DNA from: Desulfosarcina widdelii
GTDB lineage: Bacteria > Desulfobacterota > Desulfobacteria > Desulfobacterales > Desulfosarcinaceae
Assembly (NCBI RefSeq): GCF_009688965.1
Contig: NZ_AP021875.1
Location: 4,340,001-4,404,000 of the forward strand
DNA length: 64,000 bases
Reading direction: 5' to 3'
Made by a program: the position numbers and the translations under genes. Below, one piece after another: positions 52,300 through 64,000 of this stretch. The notes beneath the pieces were generated by a model. It saw only the letters and a list, made by a program, of their open reading frames with translations, had not been told where the DNA came from and ran no database searches. Numbering within the stretch: position 1 is the stretch's first letter; each line of letters begins with the position of its first letter.

Positions 52300-53997
52300 A
52301 TGACGGAAAATACAACCACACCGACCGGCAACTTCATCACCGCCATCATCGAAGCGGATCTCGCTGCCAACAAGAACGACGGCAAGGTAGCTACCCGCTT
52401 TCCCCCGGAGCCCAATGGCTACCTGCACCTCGGCCATGCCAAGTCCATCTGCCTGAATTTCGGGGTGGCCAGGACCTACAGCGGCACCTGCAACCTGCGC
52501 TTCGACGACACCAATCCCACCAAGGAAGATGTCGAGTATGTGGATGCCATCATGGAGGATGTCCGCTGGCTGGGATTCGACTGGGAAGAACGCCTGCATT
52601 ATGCCTCGGACTATTTCGAACAGCTTTATGAATTCGCCCTGCAGCTCATCCGATCCGGCAAAGCCTATGTGGATGATTTAAACGCCGACGAAATTCGGGA
52701 ACACCGGGGCACCCTGACCGAACCGGGAAAAGAGAGCCCCTGGCGCGAACGCAGCATCGAAGAGAATATGGACTTGTTCACGCGCATGCGGGCCGGCGAA
52801 TTCGAGGACGGCTCCCGGGTTCTGCGGGCCAAGATCGACATGGCCCACCCTAACCTGATCATGCGGGACCCCACGTTGTACCGCATCCGCAAGGCCAGTC
52901 ACCACCGCACCGGCGACAAGTGGTGCATCTACCCCATGTACGACTTCACCCACTGCCTGTCGGACAGTATCGAGGGCATCACCCACAGCCTCTGCACCCT
53001 GGAATTCGAGAACAATCGCGCCCTGTACGATTGGGTGCTGGATAACGTCGAGGCGCCCTGCCATCCCCAGCAGATCGAGTTCGCCCGGCTGAACCTGAGC
53101 TACACGGTGCTGAGCAAGCGCAAGCTGATCCAACTGGTGGATGAAGGCCATGTCAGCGGATGGGACGATCCGCGCATGCCCACCATCTGCGGCATACGGC
53201 GCCGCGGCTTCACGCCGGAGGCCCTGCGCAACTTCTGCGACCGCATCGGCCTGGCCAAGCGCGACAGCGTGGTGGACGTGGCCCTTTTGGAGTTTAGCGT
53301 TCGCGAAGATCTGAACAAGCGGGCGCCAAGGGTTATGGGCGTGCTGCGACCGCTCAAGGTGGTCATCGAAAACTACCCCGAAGGCCAGGTGGACGAGCTG
53401 GAAGCGATCAACAACCCCGAAGATCCGGACGCCGGCAAACGCAAGGTCCCCTTTTCCCGGGAGATCTACATCGAACGCGACGACTTCATGGAAAACCCAC
53501 CCAAGAAATTCTTCCGCCTGGGTCCGGGACGTGAAGTGCGCCTGCGCTACGCTTTTTTCGTTACCTGCACCGATGTAATCAAAGATGAAAAAACCGGGGA
53601 AGTGGTCGAGCTGCGCTGCACCTACGATCCTGCCACCCGCGGCGGCGACGCTCCGGACGGCCGCAAGGTCAAGGCCACGTTGCACTGGGTCTCGGCCGCC
53701 CACGCCGTGGAGGCCGAGGTGCGACTCTACGACCGTCTTTTCGACAAACCCAACCCGGACGAAAAGGTGGAAGGCAAAACCTACAAGGACTTCATCAACC
53801 CCGAGGCCCTGGAAATATTAAAGGGCTGCAAGCTGGAGCCCTGCCTGGCCCATGTGGAGCCGGGCTATTTCTGCCAGTTCGAACGCCTGGGGTACTTCTG
53901 CGTGGACAGCAGGGATTCGGCGCCCGGCGCCCTGGTGTTCAACCGGACCGTCACCTTGCGCGACGCCTGGGCCAAGCTGCAGAAGAAAGGCAAATAA
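52300..53997 (+). CDS. glnS: Glutaminyl-tRNA synthetase
   Basis: The 565-residue class I synthetase charges tRNA-Gln directly. The HIGH motif is HLGH at residues 43-46 ([14 protein letters not shown]), and the KMSKS loop appears as [25 protein letters not shown] and the C-terminal anticodon-binding beta barrels ([14 protein letters not shown]) are typical. Length agrees with E. coli (554). GGGAAAAGTA precedes ATG 52300. Possession of glnS does not settle whether an additional amidotransferase route exists. Confidence 0.95.
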   Translation: MTENTTTPTGNFITAIIEADLAANKNDGKVATRFPPEPNGYLHLGHAKSICLNFGVARTYSGTCNLRFDDTNPTKEDVEYVDAIMEDVRWLGFDWEERLHYASDYFEQLYEFALQLIRSGKAYVDDLNADEIREHRGTLTEPGKESPWRERSIEENMDLFTRMRAGEFEDGSRVLRAKIDMAHPNLIMRDPTLYRIRKASHHRTGDKWCIYPMYDFTHCLSDSIEGITHSLCTLEFENNRALYDWVLDNVEAPCHPQQIEFARLNLSYTVLSKRKLIQLVDEGHVSGWDDPRMPTICGIRRRGFTPEALRNFCDRIGLAKRDSVVDVALLEFSVREDLNKRAPRVMGVLRPLKVVIENYPEGQVDELEAINNPEDPDAGKRKVPFSREIYIERDDFMENPPKKFFRLGPGREVRLRYAFFVTCTDVIKDEKTGEVVELRCTYDPATRGGDAPDGRKVKATLHWVSAAHAVEAEVRLYDRLFDKPNPDEKVEGKTYKDFINPEALEILKGCKLEPCLAHVEPGYFCQFERLGYFCVDSRDSAPGALVFNRTVTLRDAWAKLQKKGK

Positions 53998-54021
53998 GCC
54001 GCCTAAAGAAGAAAAGAACAG

Positions 54022-57777
<3,756 letters not shown>

Positions 57778-58021
57778 GAGAAACCGATAAATCCTTTTGT
57801 GAAAGAAAAGCCTATTGATGGGTGGTTTTCAACGATATTTCAAGGATATTCTTCTATTGTACACCTAATAAATTGAAAATATATCGGTTCTGTGGAATAC
57901 AAAACCGGATATCATACGGTTCGGCTAATTATCACGACGGCTCAAAGCTGCTGGGCAATTGAAACACGAGACGCATTGGCGGGTCGTTTCAATTTCACGT
58001 ATGGAAAAGCATATTGGATTC

Positions 58022-58069
58022 GAAAGTTTTACTCAGGACCCACCCGGGTGCTGGCAGTCCGCAACTTTC
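58022..58069 (+). promoter_or_regulatory. Structured RNA-like hairpin in the lipid kinase leader
   Basis: GAAAGTT at 58022-58028 pairs with AACTTTC at 58063-58069. Nested inside are GGAC/GTCC and a CACCCGGGTG palindrome, so about 48 bases could fold into one branched hairpin. It ends 24 bases before the dagK-like start. It could be a cis-regulatory RNA element, but no known riboswitch consensus is recognised. The rest of the 316-base gap is AT-rich with no gene. Confidence 0.3.
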
Positions 58070-58093
58070 AATAAAAGGTTTTAAACTTCGCAT

Positions 58094-58981
58094 ATGACTA
58101 TTGCTTTGATCGCCAACCCCAGTGCCGGCGGACAAAAAGGGACACGGATCATTCCCCGGGTGGAAGCCCTGCTTCGCCGGCATGGCATCGACTACCGGCT
58201 CTTTGTCACCCAGTACCATGAACATGCCCTGACGATTGCCGGTAAGCTCCCCCCGCAGCGGTTCGACGGCATCGTCTCCATGGGCGGCGACGGCACCAAT
58301 TTCCATGTACTCAACGGTCTGCTAAAAAAATACGGCCCGGAGACGCTGCCGCCGTTGGGCATCATCCCCGTGGGCAGCGGCAACTCCTTTGCCCGGGACC
58401 TCGGCATCTGCTCCACCATGGATGGTCTCCAGGCGCTGGTACAAGGCGAGACGCGCTCGGTGGATGTATGTTCGTTCAGCCAGCAGGGAGACCTTTGGTA
58501 TTTCGTTAACCTGGCAGGATTCGGCTTCGTCACCGATGTGGCCCGGACGGCCCACCAGTTGAAGCGTTGCGGCGATTTCAGTTATGTGCTGGGCGTGTTT
58601 TATCGTCTGATGGGCCTGCGCTTTCACCACATGGAACTGACCCTTGACGGCCGACGGATCGAAGCGGGCAACTGTTTCGTTGAATTCTGCAACTCCCGTT
58701 ACACCGGAGGAAAAATGCTCATGGCCCCGGAGGCGAAGATTGACGACGGCTGGTTCGATGTGGTGGTGGTTGAGCCGCTGAGCCGTCTATCCCTGGTGAC
58801 CACGTTTCCCAAAATTTTCAAAGGAACCCATGGGGAGAATCCGGCAGTGCGGTTCTTTAAAGTAAAAACGGCCGAAGTCGTTACAAATCCGTCCAAAATC
58901 CTGCTACCGGACGGTGAAATCTTCGGATCGACGCCGACCCGGATAGACATTCATCCCAAAATGGTGCGATACTTTTCATGA
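58094..58981 (+). CDS. Diacylglycerol/lipid kinase family protein
   Basis: The 295-residue protein has the DAGK catalytic fold: NPSAGGQKG at the start, VSMGGDGTNFHVLNGL as the nucleotide-binding loop, LPPLGIIPVGSGNSFARDLG, and a C-terminal ligand region around KMLMAPEAKIDDGWFDVVVVE. Members phosphorylate diacylglycerol or related lipids at the membrane. It lacks a signal or helix, as usual. Its TGA overlaps the ATG of the acyltransferase in ATGA, so translation is coupled and the two probably act on the same lipid pathway. Confidence 0.87.
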   Translation: MTIALIANPSAGGQKGTRIIPRVEALLRRHGIDYRLFVTQYHEHALTIAGKLPPQRFDGIVSMGGDGTNFHVLNGLLKKYGPETLPPLGIIPVGSGNSFARDLGICSTMDGLQALVQGETRSVDVCSFSQQGDLWYFVNLAGFGFVTDVARTAHQLKRCGDFSYVLGVFYRLMGLRFHHMELTLDGRRIEAGNCFVEFCNSRYTGGKMLMAPEAKIDDGWFDVVVVEPLSRLSLVTTFPKIFKGTHGENPAVRFFKVKTAEVVTNPSKILLPDGEIFGSTPTRIDIHPKMVRYFS

Positions 58982-59685
58982 AATCATTGCGCTCGATACT
59001 GTTATGGACAGCGGGAACGCTATTTTTCGGATTCACGTTTCTGGTTCTGTCCGTGGGCCTTTTCGTCATGTCAAGGGAGCGGGTGTTCGCTCTGGCCCGC
59101 CGTTTTTTTGCTCTTCAAACCCGAATCATGGGCATCCGTCTGCAAGTGACCGGCCGCGAACATATCGATCCCGCCCGGACCTACCTGATCATGGGCAACC
59201 ACCAGAGCCTGTTCGACCTGTTTGTCATCCCCTCGGCCCTGCCGGGCATCTATACGGCGGTGGAGGCGGCCTACCACTTCTCCATTCCGTTATGGGGCAG
59301 CCTGATCACCCGCTGGGGATGCATCCCCATCCATCGCCGGAATCTGGAAAAGGCCAAGGAGAGCCTTACCATCGCCAGAAAGCGCCTGGGGGGGGGTCTT
59401 TCTATCATCATCCTGCCCGAAGGCCACCGCACCCGCACCGGCAGGATGGGAGAATTCAAAAAAGGCCCATTTCATCTGGCGCGCCAGGCTGGCGCCGACA
59501 TCCTGCCTTTCGCCATTCGGGGCCTGTTCGACTATAACGCCAAAGGCGCATTTCACCTGAATCCCAAACCGGTATCGGTCGCTATCGGCCGGCCGCTTCC
59601 CTATGAGACCTTTTACGGAATGACACCGGAAGATTTGCGGGATCATGTCCGCGGAGTGATTGCCGAACTGGCGGGGGAGGCATAA
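58978..59685 (+). CDS. 1-acyl-sn-glycerol-3-phosphate acyltransferase (PlsC type)
   Basis: The 235-residue membrane enzyme has an N-terminal hydrophobic helix (TLFFGFTFLVLSVGLFV). The acyltransferase motifs are NHQSLFD (the H-x4-D catalytic block I), IPIHRRN (block II), ILPEGHRTRTG (block III) and VLPFAIRG-like ILPFAIRGLFD (block IV). It acylates lysophosphatidate to phosphatidate in the inner membrane. It starts inside the upstream lipid kinase stop, so together they could convert diacylglycerol and lysolipids into phosphatidate. Confidence 0.9.
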   Translation: MKSLRSILLWTAGTLFFGFTFLVLSVGLFVMSRERVFALARRFFALQTRIMGIRLQVTGREHIDPARTYLIMGNHQSLFDLFVIPSALPGIYTAVEAAYHFSIPLWGSLITRWGCIPIHRRNLEKAKESLTIARKRLGGGLSIIILPEGHRTRTGRMGEFKKGPFHLARQAGADILPFAIRGLFDYNAKGAFHLNPKPVSVAIGRPLPYETFYGMTPEDLRDHVRGVIAELAGEA

Positions 59686-59695
59686 AACCAATCAA

Positions 59696-60775
59696 TTACA
59701 GCTGATTTTCCTCACGAACCGAAACCCCGCTGCGTGACGGTGCCTGTGAATAGCTTTCTCGCCGGGATGCGCTGACGGCCTTGTTGGCGATATCCTGCAC
59801 TTTTTCGTAAGCCTTCTCGCTCTTTTGGGAAAGATCGGCAATCTGGGCCGCCTGGGAAACCGCCATCTTTTCCAGGGCCTCGATTTTGCCGGCCAGCACA
59901 TTCTTCTCACCGTCGAAGCGGGCCTGAATGAGGGCCTTTTCGCTTTCGAAATCACGGGACAACTGTTTGGTGTTATCGGCCACCGCTTTATCAACGGCGG
60001 CATCCAGCTGTTTGGGAAACCCATCCACCTCTTTTTGCAATCCATCGATCTCTTTTTCCCGGGCGGCAAGTGCTTCTTCGCGGGCATCGAGGGCCGCTGT
60101 GCGCTCCTGAACACTGGCTTCAAAATCGCTGCGCTTGGCGGCGATCTCCTTTTCCAAGGCTGCGAGTTCGTCTTCCAGTGCATTCTTGCGCTGCGCTTTT
60201 TCGCGGGCAAAGACATACTCGTACTCTTCCTTTTCCCGCTGGCGCTCTTTTTTCAAGCTTGCCTTCTCCTCTGCGACCTGACGGTCGTGATCGGTTTTCT
60301 CCCGCTGCCATTGATTGCGAAGCTCTTCCATTTCGGTCTCGAAGGCGGCTTTTTCTGCGGCCGTTTCCTGGTCGAATTGCTCTTTTTTGGCCCGCTGGGC
60401 TTCGATCAGGGCGGCCAGGTCGGAGGCGGCCGTCTCCACTTCGTAGATGGTGTCCAGTTCCGCCTGCTTGGTTTCGATGGCCGACTGGATTTTGCGGTAG
60501 GTCTCGATTTCCTTTTCGAAGCGTTCCGCCAGGTCACCGAGTTCCCGGCTGATTGCGCCGCGCAGGTCGTGGAGGCGTTTGATGGGGTCCTGAGCGGTCT
60601 GGGTGTCGGCCGTTGCCGTGGCCACCTCTTTTTCCATGCGTTTGCGCGCTTTTTCGGCGTCCAGCAGATCTTTGCTCTGGCTCTCGAAGCGCTTTTTGGC
60701 GATCTCGTATGCTTCCAGCAGCTCTTTCTTGGTATTGGCCATGGAGACGGCGGGCAAATCGGCTTGATCGTTCAT
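59696..60775 (-). CDS. Long coiled-coil protein of unknown function
   Basis: The 359-residue protein is almost wholly heptad-rich from about residue 15 to 325, dominated by Glu, Lys, Ala and Gln (REKEEYEYVFAREKAQRKNA, LAALEKEIAAKR). It lacks a signal peptide and membrane helix. The last 40 residues are low-complexity Ser/Gln-rich. It should form a cytoplasmic rod or filament. I do not recognise a named family; SMC-like hinge and ATPase ends are absent. The start follows a weak GAGGAC. It is divergent from the YkgJ gene and convergent with plsC, 10 bases away. Confidence 0.6.
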   Translation of the reverse strand: MNDQADLPAVSMANTKKELLEAYEIAKKRFESQSKDLLDAEKARKRMEKEVATATADTQTAQDPIKRLHDLRGAISRELGDLAERFEKEIETYRKIQSAIETKQAELDTIYEVETAASDLAALIEAQRAKKEQFDQETAAEKAAFETEMEELRNQWQREKTDHDRQVAEEKASLKKERQREKEEYEYVFAREKAQRKNALEDELAALEKEIAAKRSDFEASVQERTAALDAREEALAAREKEIDGLQKEVDGFPKQLDAAVDKAVADNTKQLSRDFESEKALIQARFDGEKNVLAGKIEALEKMAVSQAAQIADLSQKSEKAYEKVQDIANKAVSASRRESYSQAPSRSGVSVREENQL

Positions 60776-60887
60776 GATGTTGTCCTCTGTGTTGATGGTT
60801 GTAGGATGGAATACGGAACTTTTTCTGTAATTGTAAAACCGGTCATGGCAGCCTTCTTCGTTGAAGTTGAGGCCATTATATTAACGG

Positions 60888-60910
60888 CGTGTGACAGATA
60901 CGGTCACACG
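60888..60910. promoter_or_regulatory. Inverted repeat CGTGTGAC / GTCACACG between divergent genes
   Basis: Perfect 8-base arms with a 7-base spacer lie in the 302-base gap between the coiled-coil gene and the YkgJ gene. The symmetry fits an operator for a dimeric regulator (TGTGA...TCACA is a CRP/FNR-like arrangement). No regulator gene is adjacent. Nothing else was seen in this gap except a lone TTGACA at 61006-61011. Confidence 0.35.
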
Positions 60911-61077
60911 GAAACCATTTTTTTGTAACTTTGGTATTGTGCAGGAATCCGCAAAACAAAATGGATTGGAATGGCGCACCATGGGCGTTATACGCAGTCA
61001 ATCCATTGACACAACCCCACGACGGTCCACCTTATGCATGTGATCTTCAGCTGTTTTATAAGATTTCAGAGGAAATC

Positions 61078-61674
61078 ATGCTGGACCTTCTATCACAACT
61101 GATGGCGCTTTATGCCGACATCGACAAGGAAGTGGCGGCGTTTCAATTGAAGAGTGGTCTGCGCTGCTCGGCAGGCTGCGGCGATTGCTGCAGGACCGCT
61201 GACCTGCAGGTAACTGCCCTCGAAATGCTTCCCGTGGCCCACGCCATGCTTTGCGATGGAACGGCGGCCCAATGGCTGGAGCGACTTTCCGGACCTCACG
61301 GTTCCGGCACCTGTGTCCTATACACGGCCCATCCTGAAAAAGATGCCGCCGGGCACTGCGACTACTACCCGTGGCGACCGGGATTGTGCCGCTTGTTCGG
61401 CTTTGCCGCGATTCGGGGACGCACCGGCTCCAAGACCCTGGCGGTTTGCCGGCATATCCGCCAAAACGATCCTCACGGCGCCGCGTCCGCCATGGCCCTG
61501 GTTGAAGAAGCGCCTTTATTCGTGCATTACGGCACCCGGATCTGCGGCCTGGATCCGGTTCTGGGATCAAAACCGATGCCCGTCAACCTCGCCCTGCGCC
61601 AGGCCATCCAGCGCCTGGGACTCAATGCCGCCTATGCGCATCTGGAAAGCTTCCGGGACAACACAGCGGCTTAG
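61078..61674 (+). CDS. YkgJ-family cysteine-cluster protein
   Basis: The 198-residue protein has the YkgJ/CxxCxxCC motif C-x3-C-x2-C-C in CSAGCGDCCRTADLQVT near residue 25, followed by CVLYTAHPEKDAAGHCDYYPWRPGLCRLFGF with further conserved cysteines. Such proteins are thought to bind zinc or an iron-sulfur cluster, and their role is not established. The start MLDLLSQLM is set by AGAGGA six bases upstream; the frame stays open further upstream without a better start. It is convergent with the deacetylase fusion 132 bases on. Confidence 0.8.
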   Translation: MLDLLSQLMALYADIDKEVAAFQLKSGLRCSAGCGDCCRTADLQVTALEMLPVAHAMLCDGTAAQWLERLSGPHGSGTCVLYTAHPEKDAAGHCDYYPWRPGLCRLFGFAAIRGRTGSKTLAVCRHIRQNDPHGAASAMALVEEAPLFVHYGTRICGLDPVLGSKPMPVNLALRQAIQRLGLNAAYAHLESFRDNTAA

Positions 61675-61806
61675 ATCGCCGCGTCGGTTTCGCCGCTAAT
61701 ACCCTCGAAGCGTATTGCCAACGGCCACACTGTTCATCCATTAAGGAACTGTCGATTCTCTTTTTTATTTAAAAAAGGAATCGGTATGTCCGAAATCGAA
61801 CCTTCA

Positions 61807-64000
61807 TCACCCCTGTTCGGTTAACATTTCCTTGCAATAAATCACCTTGCCATCGCCCGGTGCATAAAAATCCTTCAGCACTGTTTCCAGGCGGTAGCCA
61901 CAGCTTTCGTAGAAGGCGCGGGTGCTGGCGTATTGATCGCGCTGTGAGGTATCCACGTAGATGCGATTGCCGCCGGATTTGCGGATCAGGGCCTCGGTTT
62001 CCACGATCAATCTGCGGCCCAGCCCCTTTCTGTGGAAATCGGGATGCACGGCAATCCAATACAGATCGAAACTTTTCTGCGTGCAGGGGATCGGACCATA
62101 ACAGGTGTAGCCCACCAGCCGGCCGTACTGCTCGGCCATCATGAAATGATAGCCGCTGAGATCTCCTTTGGCCAGGCGCTCTTGCACCAATTCCCTGGCC
62201 ACTTCGACCTCCTCGGGATGAAAGAATCCGGTCAGATCCACCAGGCGCCCGACACGCTCCGGATCCTGCGACGTTACCTCTCGGCGCCATTTTACACCAT
62301 GCAGGCGTTCTTTGTCCGGCGGATGTTTCGTCTGTGGATGCGCGCCTGTGGCGGCCAATCCCGTAAAGAAACGAAGGGCGTTGCTGCCCAGGGTCCGTAC
62401 ACGATAACCGCCCTCCTGCACCAGCAAGGTGGGAAGCCCCAGCTCCCCGATGCGACGGCCGTTGGCTTCGAAATCCTTGCCAAGCAACTGCCATGTACCG
62501 GTGGGGTCCCCTTTGGCCGTATCCAGCCCAAGGGCCACCACCAGGAACTGTGGATTGAACTGGCGAATGCGACGCAAAGCTTTATCCAGATCCTTTAAGT
62601 AACAGGCGCCGTCCAATTTTTCCGGCAGGGGCAGATTCATATTGAAACCCTCCCCCTCGCCCTCGCCGCACTCCTCTTCGAATCCGGTGAAATAGGGGTA
62701 GGCAAAGGTCGGATGGCCGTGCAGAGAGATGGTGAGTACGTCGCTGCGCCGGTAAAAAATATCCTGCTGGCCATTGCCGTGGTGGTAGTCGATATCCAGG
62801 ATAGCGACCTTGCCGTGGGCACTCAGATATTGGGCGGCAATCGCATTGTTGTTGAAATAGCAAAACCCGCCGAAGGCCCGGCGTTCTGCATGGTGGCCGG
62901 GCGGGCGCACCAGAGCGTAGGCCATTCTGCGGCCGGCCAGTATTTCGGAGGCAGCGGTCAGGATGCAGTTCACCCCTTGCCGGGCGGCCGGATAGGCATT
63001 TTTGTTGATCGGAGTGAAGGTGTCGATACAATAGTAGCCGGATAGCACGGAGGGCTCTTTGGGCGGCCGGGTTTTGTTGCGCAGCGGGAAAATGTAGGGA
63101 TAGAGCGATTTGCCCTCGGGCATCTCTTTGCAGGCCCGGCGCAGGTAGTTTACCAGATCGCTGTCGTGAACCGCGGTGATATATTTTTCGGCAAAAAGGC
63201 GGGGGTTGATTCGGGCAAACAGTCCACTGGGCTCCAGCACCTTCAGAATGCTGCGCACCCGCACGGGCGCTTCCACATAGCCGCGCTCGTGTACATGGTG
63301 AATGTCGTGATTGGCGTTGACCACAAGGGCGATCTGCTCCAGGGATCGACTTTCAACGGTGGTACGCACAGCATCGGGTTTGACATAACGAAAAGGCCTC
63401 AGATTGACCGGGTCGTCCCGAAACGAGGCGACCACCGTTTCCACATAACGGGGGGGGCAGTAGGCGGCGTACTTTCGCTCCAGCACGGCGCGCACCACTT
63501 TGCGGGCAAAACGCAGGCGTAAGGGTTCGGTGCGATCCAGGCCATCGTAAACCAGATGGGGCATGCAGGTGTCGCCGGGCTTTACAGGGTTTTCGTAGGC
63601 GGTATCGATGATCGGCCGGGCCCCATAGCGTTCATAGAAACGGAGCCTGTCGCGATTTTGCTTGAGGATCGTCGGATCGTCGCAAGCGTCGCGCTCGTCG
63701 GGCAGGCACTCGAAAAAAAGGCCCTTGGCACCCAGTCCCACGGCTTCGGCCCGCACGCTGTCGTACAGGGCGCTTCCCAACCCTCCTCCCGTGGAACCTT
63801 TGGCCGTGGCAATCCAGTCAAGGTAGCAAAACCCGATCACCGGTTCGTGCAGCAACATGGTAAACCCCTGCACGCGACGGCGCATGGTTTCGGCGATCAG
63901 CAGGATGGTACGGAAGCGCTGTTTGAACGGATTGCGCAGCTTTTCACTGATCTGGTCGATCTCTTCCGGCGGCACATCGGAAAAGCGGGTCCGGAGAATC
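61807..64000 (-). CDS. GNAT acetyltransferase - HDAC-like deacetylase - GNAT acetyltransferase fusion (5' end beyond window)
   Basis: At least 730 residues are in frame to the right edge, so the true start is outside. Three parts are visible. First comes an N-terminal GNAT-like region (VIGFCYLDWIAT, GGGLGSALYDSVRAEA, YERYGARPI). Next is a zinc deacetylase of the class II HDAC/acetylpolyamine amidohydrolase type, with the catalytic His pair in VRPPGHHAERR, zinc ligands in AILDIDYHHGNGQQ and ALGLDTAKGD, and VQEGGYRV. Last is a C-terminal GNAT (YWIAVHPDFHRKGLGRRLI, CoA loop, then AFYESCGYRLE). One chain thus carries an acetyl remover and two likely acetyl adders. Polyamines or protein lysines are possible substrates. 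Confidence 0.8.
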   Translation of the reverse strand, partial: ILRTRFSDVPPEEIDQISEKLRNPFKQRFRTILLIAETMRRRVQGFTMLLHEPVIGFCYLDWIATAKGSTGGGLGSALYDSVRAEAVGLGAKGLFFECLPDERDACDDPTILKQNRDRLRFYERYGARPIIDTAYENPVKPGDTCMPHLVYDGLDRTEPLRLRFARKVVRAVLERKYAAYCPPRYVETVVASFRDDPVNLRPFRYVKPDAVRTTVESRSLEQIALVVNANHDIHHVHERGYVEAPVRVRSILKVLEPSGLFARINPRLFAEKYITAVHDSDLVNYLRRACKEMPEGKSLYPYIFPLRNKTRPPKEPSVLSGYYCIDTFTPINKNAYPAARQGVNCILTAASEILAGRRMAYALVRPPGHHAERRAFGGFCYFNNNAIAAQYLSAHGKVAILDIDYHHGNGQQDIFYRRSDVLTISLHGHPTFAYPYFTGFEEECGEGEGEGFNMNLPLPEKLDGACYLKDLDKALRRIRQFNPQFLVVALGLDTAKGDPTGTWQLLGKDFEANGRRIGELGLPTLLVQEGGYRVRTLGSNALRFFTGLAATGAHPQTKHPPDKERLHGVKWRREVTSQDPERVGRLVDLTGFFHPEEVEVARELVQERLAKGDLSGYHFMMAEQYGRLVGYTCYGPIPCTQKSFDLYWIAVHPDFHRKGLGRRLIVETEALIRKSGGNRIYVDTSQRDQYASTRAFYESCGYRLETVLKDFYAPGDGKVIYCKEMLTEQG

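Overview
The window looks like chromosomal DNA of a high-GC, Gram-negative, anaerobic deltaproteobacterium (Desulfobacterota, probably a sulfate reducer of the Desulfosarcina type). This is an inference. It rests on a small stand-alone siroheme sulfite reductase, a signal-peptide porin, DUF362 and HDOD proteins, an EI-Ntr PtsP, a BMP-type ABC transporter, and short palindromic intergenic repeats. There is no rRNA, tRNA, CRISPR array, phage block or complete insertion sequence. Most genes are ordinary single-copy chromosomal genes, and decay is limited to a few spots.

Layout. 1-665: wreckage of a Phd/VapC toxin-antitoxin pair. 720-4417: a porin and a secreted FG-GAP repeat protein. 4815-11482: a redox/catabolic neighbourhood with nitronate monooxygenase, a molybdopterin oxidoreductase, a GlxA-type regulator, an atypical Rieske protein and an Old Yellow Enzyme-type reductase. 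11510-21041: a long same-strand cluster of envelope genes, read right to left. Its genes are a VWA protein, a DUF3592 protein, a frameshifted DUF4412-like gene, a 1052-residue HExxH metallopeptidase, a Cys-rich small secreted protein, LemA, and a DUF3137-DUF3592 membrane protein. 21323-27398: a nucleoside/nucleobase ABC importer with overlapping genes, ending in cytosine deaminase. 28187-33741: a methyltransferase, succinate-semialdehyde dehydrogenase, nitroreductase and an MscS-family channel.

33882-43922 holds ptsP divergent from gltB-gltD-lysA, a nitrogen and amino-acid block. 44031-49247 holds DUF362, a sensor-kinase fragment, DUF2784, a threonine dehydratase-like enzyme and an HDOD response regulator. 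49599-53997 holds a siroheme sulfite reductase, rlmN, a FadL-like pseudogene and glnS. 54022-64000 holds a fused 5-oxoprolinase, a lipid kinase plus acyltransferase pair, a coiled-coil protein, a YkgJ cysteine-cluster protein, and an unusual GNAT-deacetylase-GNAT fusion that runs off the right edge.

The two best candidates for something new are the 11.5-21 kb envelope cluster and the acetyltransferase-deacetylase-acetyltransferase fusion at the right end. A dispersed MITE-like element of about 120-220 bp, with inverted termini related to GTTTCGTAAAAAGTC, recurs between genes.
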